Shown here piece after piece: positions 22,201 to 34,200 of a stretch of DNA of 64,000 nucleotides. The notes under the pieces were generated by a model, which was not told the DNA's origin, did not search any database, and saw nothing but the letters and a program-made list of their open reading frames with translations. The position numbers and the translations under genes are program-made. The DNA comes from Limnomonas spitsbergensis (Eukaryota; Chlorophyta; Chlorophyceae; Chlamydomonadales): NCBI GenBank assembly GCA_037349105.1, contig JAYJMM010000037.1, positions 2,108,001-2,172,000 of the forward strand, written 5' to 3'. Every line of letters starts with the position of its first letter. The stretch's first letter is position 1.

Positions 22201-25200
22201 GCGCAGGGGGGGGGGGGGGGGCAGTGGAGGTTGGACGTCCCCCACCGTTTTGTTCCTGCTTGCCCATACCTGCGCAGCGCATCGCAAGGGGGGTTTCCAA
22301 CAGGATTGAGTATCCCACCTGCTCGCCCATACCCCTGTGCAGTGCATCAAAGGGGGGGGTTCAGCGGAGATTGAACTCTGAGGTTCAAAATCTGCGCATC
22401 GCGCAGGGGGGGGGGGGGAGGGCAGCGAAGGTTGGACGTCCCCCACCGTTTTGTTCCTGCTCGCCCATACATGCGCAGCGCATCGCAAGGGGGGTTTCCA
22501 ACAGGATTGAGTATCCCACCTGCTCGCCCATACCCCTGTGCAGTGCATCAAAGGGGGGGGTTCAGCGGAGATTGAACTCTGAGGTTCAAAACCTGCGCAT
22601 CGCGCAGGGGGGGGGGGGGGGCAGTGGAGGTTGGACGTCCCCCACCGTTTTGTTCCTGCTTGCCCTTACCTGCGCAGCGCATCGCAAGGGGGGTTTCCAA
22701 CAGGATTGAGTATCCCACCTGCTCGCCCATACCCCTGTGCAGCGCATCAAAGGGGGGGGGTTCAGCGGAGATTGAACTCTGAGGTTCAAAACCTGCGCAT
22801 CGCGCAGGGGGGGGGGGGGGGGCAGTGGAGGTTGGACGTCCCCCACCGTTTTGTTCCTGCTTGCCCATACCTGCGCAGCGCATCGCAAGGGGGGTTTCCA
22901 ACAGGATTGAGTATCCCACCTGCTCGCCCATACCCCTGTGCAGTGCATCAAAGGGGGGGGTTCAGCGGAGATTGAACTCTGAGGTTCAAAACCTGCGCAT
23001 CGCGCAGGGGGGGGGGGGGGAGGGCAGCGAAGGTTGGACGTCCCCCACCGTTTTGTTCCTGCTCGCCCATACATGCGCAGCGCATCGCAAGGGGGGTTTC
23101 CAACAGGATTGAGTATCCCACCTGCTCGCCCATACCCCTGTGCAGTGCATCAAAGGGGGGGGTTCAGCGGAGATTGAACTCTGAGGTTCAAAACCTGCGC
23201 ATCCAGCAGGGGGGGGGGGGGGGCAGTGGAGGTTGGACGTCCCCCACCGTTTTGTTCCTGCTTGCCCTTACCTGCGCAGCGCATCGCAAGGGGGGTTTCC
23301 AACAGGATTGAGTATCCCACCTGCTCGCCCATACCCCTGTGCAGCGCATCAAAGGGGGGGGGTTCAGCGGAGATTGAACTCTGAGGTTCAAAACCTGCGC
23401 ATCGCGCAGGGGGGGGGGGGGGGGCAGTGGAGGTTGGACGTCCCCCACCGTTTTGTTCCTGCTTGCCCATACCTGCGCAGCGCATCGCAAGGGGGGTTTC
23501 CAACAGGATTGAGTATCCCACCTGCTCGCCCATACCCCTGTGCAGTGCATCAAAGGGGGGGGTTCAGCGGAGATTGAACTCTGAGGTTCAAAACCTGCGC
23601 ATCGCGCAGGGGGGGGGGGGGGAGGGCAGCGAAGGTTGGACGTCCCCCACCGTTTTGTTCCTGCTCGCCCATACATGCGCAGCGCATCGCAAGGGGGGTT
23701 TCCAACAGGATTGAGTATCCCACCTGCTCGCCCATACCCCTGTGCAGCGCATCAAAGGGGGGGGGTTCAGCGGAGATTGAACTCTGAGGTTCAAAATCTG
23801 CGCATCGCGCAGGGGGGGGGGGGGGAGGGCAGCGAAGGTTGGACGTCCCCCACCGTTTTGTTCCTGCTCGCCCATACATGCGCAGCGCATCGCAAGGGGG
23901 GTTTCCAACAGGATTGAGTATCCCACCTGCTCGCCCATACCCCTGTGCAGTGCATCAAAGGGGGGGGTTCAGCGGAGATTGAACTCTGAGGTTCAAAACC
24001 TGCGCATCGCGCAGGGGGGGGGGGGGGGCAGTGGAGGTTGGACGTCCCCCACCGTTTTGTTCCTGCTTGCCCTTACCTGCGCAGCGCATCGCAAGGGGGG
24101 TTTCCAACAGGATTGAGTATCCCACCTGCTCGCCCATACCCCTGTGCAGCGCATCAAAGGGGGGGGGTTCAGCGGAGATTGAACTCTGAGGTTCAAAACC
24201 TGCGCATCGCGCAGGGGGGGGGGGGGGGGCAGTGGAGGTTGGACGTCCCCCACCGTTTTGTTCCTGCTTGCCCATACATGCGCAGCGCATCGCAAGGGGG
24301 GTTTCCAACAGGATTGAGTATCCCACCTGCTCGCCCATACCCCTGTGCAGTGCATCAAAGGGGGGGGTTCAGCGGAGATTGAACTCTGAGGTTCAAAATC
24401 TGCGCATCGCGCAGGGGGGGGGGGGGGAGGGCAGCGAAGGTTGGACGTCCCCCACCGTTTTGTTCCTGCTCGCCCATACATGCGCAGCGCATCGCAAGGG
24501 GGGTTTCCAACAGGATTGAGTATCCCACCTGCTCGCCCATACCCCTGTGCAGTGCATCAAAGGGGGGGGTTCAGCGGAGATTGAACTCTGAGGTTCAAAA
24601 CCTGCGCATCCAGCAGGGGGGGGGGGGGGCAGTGGAGGTTGGACGTCCCCCACCGTTTTGTTCCTGCTTGCCCTTACCTGCGCAGCGCATCGCAAGGGGG
24701 GTTTCCAACAGGATTGAGTATCCCACCTGCTCGCCCATACCCCTGTGCAGTGCATCAAAGGGGGGGGGTCAGCGGAGATTGAACTCTGAGGTTCAAAACC
24801 TGCGCATCCAGCAGGGGGGGGGGGGGGGGCAGTGGAGGTTGGACGTCCCCCACCGTTTTGTTCCTGCTCGCCCATACATGCGCAGCGCATCGCAAGGGGG
24901 GTTTCCAACAGGATTGAGTATCCCACCTGCTCGCCCATACCCCTGTGCAGTGCATCAAAGGGGGGGGTTCAGCGGAGATTGAACTCTGAGGTTCAAAACC
25001 TGCGCATCGCGCGGGGGGGGGGGGGGGGGGCAGTGGAGGTTGAACATCCCCCACTGTTGAGCTCCTGCTCGCCCAAACCTGCACATCACATCTAAGGGGA
25101 TCCAGCGGGATTTGAAATCCCACATTTGAAATTTGAAATCCCACATTTGAAATTTGAAATCCCACCTGCTTGCTTGTGTACCTTTGTCCGGCCTTCGACA

Positions 25201-28200
25201 CTGGGTAAAGCTACCATCTCATAGGTCACGCAGTGTCCCAGTTGAATCCCCCTCACCCAGGCGTAGCAGACACCTTCAAGGATGCCCTGCTGCATGATCT
25301 GTGTCACAAGGTTTTAGGTTTGGTCATCACCCCCTGGGCCCCTGACCCCCCGGTTAGAGGTTCGGTCATCCACTCCCGAGCTCCCCAACACCTGGGCCCC
25401 CTGTGTCTAAACTTACCCAGACGCAGCAAGTACCGTGAAGGGATGTCCCTCTGCATGATCTTCTCAAAGAGGTCGTTCAAGGCCTGAGGGGCAGGTCAGG
25501 AGAGGGCGGCAGCACGTGACCTTCAGACAACGCAATCAAGATCACGGCAGCAATGCACGTCCTTCCGGCAGCACCCGCAAGAGCAGGGCAGCAACACATG
25601 TCGTTCCGGCAGCACACGCGAGAGAGGGAGGCAGCACAAGACCTTCAGACAGCGCAATCAAGAACATGGCAGCGGGGCGGCAATGACATTGCCTGGGCGA
25701 TGAGAGGCGAGATTGACGTCCAATCAAGACTCGCCTCAACCCAAGCATGAGGGGCATGCGCTTTGTTCAAATGCACAGTATTTGTGGGATCCTTGTGGGC
25801 ACCTAAGACGGAGTATGAAGGTACTTATGAAGTATGAAGGTACTTAAGAAGTATGAAGGTACATATGACAAAGTATGAAGGTACTTGTGAACTTATGATA
25901 ACCTTCAACCCCAAATAAACTTGTGAAGTTATGATATCCACTAAACACTGAGTACCTATGAAGCTGCAGTGATAGAGGATGGATGCACTTATCACCTAGG
26001 GGCAAGGGATAAACTCTAAATCGTAAAAGATGCCCACATGCTCTAGTTTAGGGTTTGAACTCGAAGTCTTAGTAGCCCCCACATTCTCAAGATCTCTATA
26101 GACCCACTAGATGCAGGAGCCCACCCCCCCTGAACCACATTCTCCCACCCACCCGCCCATGCGCGAGCACATTGTTCTCTCCCCTCGCACCTGGTTTGAG
26201 TGGGTGATAAGGAGCGTGCGCTGGCCGGGGCAATTGTGGTAAAGCACATTCATGATCTGCACCGCAGTGTCCGTCTTGCCTGTCCCAGGGGGCCCGACGA
26301 CCATGGTGAGTCCCGGCTGGACGCCAGCAGTGATCGCCTCAACCTGGCAGACAAAGTGGGGCGGGTGTGAGGGGAGGGGGGGGCAGGAAGATGGATCCAA
26401 CTCTGGATCTAGCGGATCCAGGATCCAGTCGACAGCTTCCGAGGCTTGAAGCAGGGATGTTAGGGTTTAGGGAAAGGGGGGAGCAGACACCTGAAAAGAG
26501 TCGAGGGCAGGGAAGAGCAGACTCCTGAAAAGAATCGAGGGCAGGGAGGAGCAGACTCCTGAAAAGAATCGAGGGCAGGGAGGAGCAGACACCTGAAAAG
26601 AGTCGAGGGCAGGGAGGAGCAGACTCCTGAAAAGAGTCAAGGGCAGGGAGGAGCAGACTCCTGAAAAGAATCACATTTATGTCACGCGGCACTTAGCGCC
26701 ACTTAGTATATGTACGCCACGTGCCCTAAGTGCTTGACTCATAAAGCCGACTGGATTGTCTTCACTTAACCCATCCATGTTTGGAAGGTGAACTTGCTTT
26801 CCTTTCTTTCCTCTTATGCCTTCTCCCTTGCCTTTCCTGGCTGAAGTCTTGTTTGCCGACTTAGCCGAGCTTCATTTAAGCAGGGCAGGGAGGAGCAGAC
26901 TCCTGAAAAGAATCGAGGGCAGGGAGGAGCAGACTCCTGACAAGAGTCGAGGGCAGGGAGGAGCAGACTCCTGAAAGAGTCGAGGGCAGGGAGGAGCAGA
27001 CTCCTGAAAAGAGTCGAGGGCAGGGAGGAGCAGACTCCTGAAAAGAGTCGAGGGCAGGGAGGAGCAGACTCCTGAAAAGAATCGAGGGCAGGGAGGAGCA
27101 GACTCCTGAAAAGAATCGAGGGCAGGGAGGAGCAGACTCCTGAAAAGAATCGAGGGCAGGGAGGAGCAGACTCCTGAAAAGAGTCGAGGGCAGGGAGGAG
27201 CAGACTCCTGAAAAGAATCGAGGGCAGGGAGGAGCAGACTCCTGAAAAGAATCGAGGGCAGGGAGGAGCAGACTCCTGAAAAGAGTCGAGGGCAGGGAGG
27301 AGCAGACTCCTGAAAAGAATCGAGGGCAGGGAGGAGCAGACTCCTAAAAAGAGTCGAGGGCAGGGAGGAGCAGACTCCTGAAAAGAGTCGAGGGCAGGGA
27401 GGAGCAGACTCCTGAAAATAGTCGAGGGCAGGGAGGAGCAGACTCCTGAAAAGAGTCGAGGGCAGGGAGGAGCAGACTCCTGAAAAGAAGCGAGGGCAGG
27501 GAGGAGCAGACTCCTGAAAAGAATCGAGGACAGGGGGGAGCAGACACCTGAAAAGAGTCGAGGGCAGGGAGGAGCAGACTCCTGAAAAGAGTCGAGGGCA
27601 GGGAGGAGCAGACTCCTGAAAAGAATCGAGGGCAGGGAGGAGCAGACTCCTGAAAAGAGTCGAGGGCAGGGAGGAGCAGACTCCTGAAAAGAGTCGAGGG
27701 CAAGAAGGAGCTGACTCCTGAAAAGAATCGAGGGCAGGGAGGAGCAGACTCCTGAAAAGAGTCGAGGGCAGGGAGGAGCAGACTCCTGAAAAGAGTCGAG
27801 GGCAGGGAGGAGCAGACTCCTGAAAAGAATCGAGGGCAGGGAGGAGCAGACTCCTGAAAAGAATCGAGGGCAGAGAGGAGCAGACTCCTGAAAAGAATCG
27901 AGGGCAGGGAGGAGCAGACTCCTGAAAAGAATCGAGGGCAGGGAGGAGCAGACTCCTGAAAAGAATCGAGGGCAGGGAGGAGCAGACTCCTGAAAAGAAT
28001 CGAGGGCAGGGAGGAGCAGACTCCTGAAAAGAGTCGAGGGCAGGGAGGAGCAGACTCCTGAAAAGAATCGAGGGCAGGGAGGAGCAGACTCCTAAACAGA
28101 GTCGAGGGCAGGGAGGAGCAGACTCCTGAAAGAGTCGAGGGCAGGGAGGAGCAGACTCCTGAAAAGAGTCGAGGGCAGGGAGGAGCAGACTCCTGAAAAG

Positions 28201-31200
28201 AATCAAGGGCAGGGAGGAGCAGACTCCTGAAAAGAGTCGAGGGCAGGGAGGAGCAGACTCCTGAAAATAGTCGAGGGCAGGGAGGAGCAGACTCCTGAAA
28301 AGAGTCGAGGGCAGGGAGGAGCAGACTCCTGAAAAGAAGCGAGGGCAGGGAGGAGCAGACTCCTGAAAAGAATCGAGGACAGGGGGGAGCAGACACCTGA
28401 AAAGAGTCGAGGGCAGGGAGGAGCAGACTCCTGAAAAGAGTCGAGGGCAGGGAGGAGCAGACTCCTGAAAAGAATCGAGGGCAGGGAGGAGCAGACTCCT
28501 GAAAAGAGTCGAGGGCAGGGAGGAGCAGACTCCTGAAAAGAGTCGAGGGCAAGAAGGAGCTGACTCCTGAAAAGAATCGAGGGCAGGGAGGAGCAGACTC
28601 CTGAAAAGAGTCGAGGGCAGGGAGGAGCAGACTCCTGAAAAGAGTCGAGGGCAGGGAGGAGCAGACTCCTGAAAAGAATCGAGGGCAGGGAGGAGCAGAC
28701 TCCTGAAAAGAATCGAGGGCAGGGAGGAGCAGACTCCTGAAAAGAATCCAGGGCAGGGAGGAGCAGACTCCTGAAAAGAGTCGAGGGCAGGGAGGAGCAG
28801 ACTCCTGAAAAGAATCGAGGGCAGGGAGGAGCAGACTCCTGAAAAGAATCGAGGGCAGGGAGGAGCAGACTCCTGAAAAGAGTCGAGGGCAGGGAGGAGC
28901 AGACTCCTGAAAAGAATCGAGGGCAGGGAGGAGCAGACTCCTAAACAGAGTCGAGGGCAGGGAGGAGCAGACTCCTGAAAAGAGTCGAGGGCAGGGAGGA
29001 GCAGACTCCTGAAAAGAGTCGAGGGCAGGGAGGAGCAGACTCCTGAAAAGAATCAAGGGCAGGGAGGAGCAGACTCCTGAAAAGAGTCGAGGGCAAGAAG
29101 GAGCTGACTCCTGAAAAGAGTCGAGGGCAGGGAGGAGCAGACTCCTGAAAAGAATCCAGGGCAGGGAGGAGCAGACTCCTGAAAAGAGTCGTGGGCAGGG
29201 AGGAGCAGACTCCTAAAAAGAGTCGAGGGCAGGGAGGAGCAGACTCCTGAAAAGAATCGAGGGCAGGGAGGAGCAGACTCCTGAAAAGAATCGAGGGCAG
29301 GGAGGAGCAGACTCCTGAAAAGAGTCGAGGGCAGGGAGGAGCAGACTCCTGAAAAGAGTCCAGGGCAGGGAGGAGCAGACTCCTGAAAAGAATCGAGGGC
29401 AGGGAGGAGCAGACTCCTGAAAAGAGTCGAGGGCAGGGAGGAGCAGACTCCTGAAAATAGTCGAGGGCAGGGAGGAGCAGACTCCTGAAAAGAATCGAGG
29501 GCAGGGAGGAGCAGACTCCTGAAAAGAATCTAGGGCAGGGAGGAGCAGACTCCTGAAAAGAGTCGAGGGCAGGGAGGAGCAGACTCCTGAAAAGAATCGA
29601 GGACAGGGAGGAGCAGACTCCTGAAAAGAATCGAGGGCAGGGAGGAGCAGACTCCTGAAAAGAGTCGAGGGCAGGGAGGAGCAGACTCCTGAAAAGAGTC
29701 GAGGGCAGGGAGGAGCAGACTCCTGAAAAGAAGCGAGGGCAGGGAGGAGCAGACTCCTGAAAAGAATCGAGGACAGGGAGGAGCAGACTCCTGAAAAGAG
29801 TCGAGGGCAGGGAGGAGCAGACTCTTGAAAAGAATCGAGGGCAGGGAGGAGCAGACTCCTGAAAAGAGTCGAGGGCAGGGAGGAGCAGACTCCTGAAAAG
29901 AATCGAGGGCAGGGAGGAGCAGACTCCTGAAAAGAGTCGAGGGCAGGGAGGAGCAGACTCCTGAAAAGAATCGAGGGCAGGGAGGAGCAGACTCCTGAAA
30001 AGAATCGAGGGCAGGGAGGAGCAGACTCCTGAAAAGAGTCGAGGGCAGGGAGGAGCAGACTCCTGAAAAGAATCGAGGGCAGGGAGGAGCAGACTCCTGA
30101 AAAGAGTCGAGGGCAGGGAGGAGCAGACTCCTGAAAAGAGTCGAGGGCAGGGAGGAGCAGACTCCTGAAAAGAGTCGAGGGCAGGGAGGAGCAGACTCCT
30201 GAAAAGAATCAAGGGCAGGGAGGAGCAGACTCCTGAAAAGAGTCGAGGGCAAGAAGGAGCTGACTCCTGAAAAGAGTCGAGGGCAGGGAGGAGCAGACTC
30301 CTGAAAAGAATCAAGGGCAGGGAGGAGCAGACTCCTGAAAAGAGTCGAGGGCAGGGAGGAGCAGACTCCTGAAAAGAGTCGAGGGCAGGGAGGAGCAGAC
30401 TCCTGAAAAGAATCGAGGGCAGGGAGGAGCAGACTCCTGAAAAGAGTCGAGGGCAGGGAGGAGCAGACTCCTGAAAAGAGTCGAGGGCAAGAAGGAGCTG
30501 ACTCCTGAAAAGAATCGAGGGCAGGGAGGAGCAGACTCCTGAAAAGAATCCAGGGCAGGGAGGAGCAGACTCCTGAAAAGAGTCGTGGGCAGGGAGGAGC
30601 AGACTCCTAAAAAGAGTCGAGGGCAGGGAGGAGCAGACTCCTGAAAAGAATCGAGGGCAGGGAGGAGCAGACTCCTGAAAAGAATCGAGGGCAGGGAGGA
30701 GCAGACTCCTGAAAAGAGTCGAGGGCAGGGAGGAGCAGACTCCTGAAAAGAGTCCAGGGCAGGGAGGAGCAGACTCCTGAAAAGAATCGAGGGCAGGGAG
30801 GAGCAGACTCCTGAAAAGAGTCGAGGGCAGGGAGGAGCAGACTCCTGAAAAGAGTCGAGGGCAGGGAGGAGCAGACTCCTGAAAAGAAGCGAGGGCAGGG
30901 AGGAGCAGACTCCTGAAAAGAATCGAGGACAGGGGGGAGCAGACTCCTGAAAAGAGTCGAGGGCAGGGAGGAGCAGACTCCTGAAAAGAGTCGAGGGCAG
31001 GGAGGAGCAGACTCCTGAAAAGAATCGAGGGCAGGGAGGAGCAGACTCCTGAAAAGAGTCGAGGGCAGGGAGGAGCAGACTCCTGAAAAGAATCGAGGGC
31101 AAGAAGGAGCTGACTCCTGAAAAGAATCGAGGGCAGGGAGGAGCAGACTCCTGAAAAGAGTCGAGGGCAGGGAGGAGCAGACTCCTGAAAAGAATCGAGG

Positions 31201-34200
31201 GCAGGGAGGAGCTGACTCCTGAAAAGAATCGAGGGCAGAGAGGAGCAGACTCCTGAAAAGAATCGAGGGCAGGGAGGAGCAGACTCCTGAAAAGAGTCGA
31301 GGGCAGGGAGGAGCAGACTCCTGAAAAGAATCGAGGGCAGGGAGGAGCAGACTCCTGAAAAGAATCGAGGGCAGGGAGGAGCAGACTCCTGAAAAGAGTC
31401 GAGGGCAGGGAGGAGCAGACTCCTGAAAAGAGTCGAGGGCAGGGAGGAGCAGACTCCTAAACAGAGTCGAGGGCAGGGAGGAGCAGACTCCTGAAAAGAG
31501 TCGAGGGCAGGGAGGAGCAGACTCCTGAAAAGAGTCCAGGGCAGGGAGGAGCAGACTCCTGAAAAGAATCGAGGGCAGGGAGGAGCAGACTCCTGAAAAG
31601 AGTCGAGGGCAGGGAGGAGCAGACTCCTGAAAATAGTCGAGGGCAGGGAGGAGCAGACTCCTGAAAAGAATCGAGGGCAGGGAGGAGCAGACTCCTGAAA
31701 AGAATCTAGGGCAGGGAGGAGCAGACTCCTGAAAAGAGTCGAGGGCAGGGAAGAGCAGACTCCTGAAAAGAATCGAGGACAGGGAGGAGCAGACTCCTGA
31801 AAAGAATCGAGGGCAGGGAGGAGCAGACTCCTGAAAAGAGTCGAGGGCAGGGAGGAGCAGACTCCTGAAAAGAGTCGAGGGCAGGGAGGAGCAGACTCCT
31901 GAAAAGAAGCGAGGGCAGGGAGGAGCAGACTCCTGAAAAGAATCGAGGACAGGGAGGAGCAGACTCCTGAAAAGAGTCGAGGGCAGGGAGGAGCAGACTC
32001 TTGAAAAGAATCGAGGGCAGGGAGGAGCAGACTCCTGAAAAGAGTCGAGGGCAGGGAGGAGCAGACTCCTGAAAAGAATCGAGGGCAGGGAGGAGCAGAC
32101 TCCTGAAAAGAGTCGAGGGCAGGGAGGAGCAGACTCCTGAAAAGAATCGAGGGCAGGGAGGAGCAGACTCCTGAAAAGAATCGAGGGCAGGGAGGAGCAG
32201 ACTCCTGAAAAGAGTCGAGGGCAGGGAGGAGCAGACTCCTGAAAAGAATCGAGGGCAGGGAGGAGCAGACTCCTGAAAATAGTCGAGGGCAGGGAGGAGC
32301 AGACTCCTGAAAAGAGTCGAGGGCAGGGAGGAGCAGACTCCTGAAAAGAGTCGAGGGCAGGGAGGAGCAGACTCCTGAAAAGAATCAAGGGCAGGGAGGA
32401 GCAGACTCCTGAAAAGAGTCGAGGGCAAGAAGGAGCTGACTCCTGAAAAGAGTCGAGGGCAGGGAGGAGCAGACTCCTGAAAAGAATCAAGGGCAGGGAG
32501 GAGCAGACTCCTGAAAAGAGTCGAGGGCAGGGAGGAGCAGACTCCTGAAAAGAGTCGAGGGCAGGGAGGAGCAGACTCCTGAAAAGAATCGAGGGCAGGG
32601 AGGAGCAGACTCCTGAAAAGAGTCGAGGGCAGGGAGGAGCAGACTCCTGAAAAGAGTCGAGGGCAAGAAGGAGCGGACTCCTGAAAAGAATCGAGGGCAG
32701 GGAGGAGCAGACTCCTGAAAAGAATCCAGGGCAGGGAGGAGCAGACTCCTGAAAAGAGTCGTGGGCAGGGAGGAGCAGACTCCTAAAAAGAGTCGAGGGC
32801 AGGGAGGAGCAGACTCCAGAAAAGAATCGAGGGCAGGGAGGAGCAGACTCCTGAAAAGAATCTAGGGCAGGGAGGAGCAGACTCCTGAAAAGAGTCGAGG
32901 GCAGGGAGGAGCAGACTCCTGAAAAGAGTCCAGGGCAGGGAGGAGCAGACTCCTGAAAAGAATCGAGGGCAGGGAGGAGCAGACTCCTGAAAATAGTCGA
33001 GGGCAGGGAGGAGCAGACTCCTGAAAAGAATCAAGGGCAGGGAGGAGCAGACTCCTGAAAAGAGTCGAGGGCAGGGAGGAGCAGACTCCTGAAAAGAGTC
33101 GAGGGCAGGGAGGAGCAGACTCCTGAAAAGAGTCGAGGGCAGGGAGGAGCAGACTCCTGAAAAGAATCAAGGGCAGGGAGGAGCAGACTCCTGAAAAGAG
33201 TCGAGGGCAAGAAGGAGCTGACTCCTGAAAAGAGTCGAGGGCAGGGAGGAGCAGACTCCTGAAAAGAATCAAGGGCAGGGAGGAGCAGACTCCTGAAAAG
33301 AGTCGAGGGCAGGGAGGAGCAGACTCCTGAAAAGAGTCGAGGGCAGGGAGGAGCAGACTCCTGAAAAGAATCGAGGGCAGGGAGGAGCAGACTCCTGAAA
33401 AGAGTCGAGGGCAGGGAGGAGCAGACTCCTGAAAAGAGTCGAGGGCAAGAAGGAGCTGACTCCTGAAAAGAATCGAGGGCAGGGAGGAGCAGACTCCTGA
33501 AAAGAATCCAGGGCAGGGAGGAGCAGACTCCTGAAAAGAGTCGTGGGCAGGGAGGAGCAGACTCCTAAAAAGAGTCGAGGGCAGGGAGGAGCAGACTCCT
33601 GAAAAGAATCGAGGGCAGGGAGGAGCAGACTCCTGAAAAGAATCGAGGGCAGGGAGGAGCAGACTCCTGAAAAGAGTCGAGGGCAGGGAGGAGCAGACTC
33701 CTGAAAAGAGTCCAGGGCAGGGAGGAGCAGACTCCTGAAAAGAATCGAGGGCAGGGAGGAGCAGACTCCTGAAAAGAGTCGAGGGCAGGGAGGAGCAGAC
33801 TCCTGAAAAGAGTCGAGGGCAGGGAGGAGCAGACTCCTGAAAAGAAGCGAGGGCAGGGAGGAGCAGACTCCTGAAAAGAATCGAGGACAGGGGGGAGCAG
33901 ACTCCTGAAAAGAGTCGAGGGCAGGGAGGAGCAGACTCCTGAAAAGAGTCGAGGGCAGGGAGGAGCAGACTCCTGAAAAGAATCGAGGGCAGGGAGGAGC
34001 AGACTCCTGAAAAGAGTCGAGGGCAGGGAGGAGCAGACTCCTGAAAAGAATCGAGGGCAAGAAGGAGCTGACTCCTGAAAAGAATCGAGGGCAGGGAGGA
34101 GCAGACTCCTGAAAAGAGTCGAGGGCAGGGAGGAGCAGACTCCTGAAAAGAATCGAGGGCAGGGAGGAGCTGACTCCTGAAAAGAATCGAGGGCAGAGAG

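Noticed and set aside
16379..24982. Numerous 100-320-codon frames ([19 protein letters not shown] and similar)
   Set aside because: Repeated reading of the 200-bp satellite in intron 17. The GEQ piece comes from copied exon 18.
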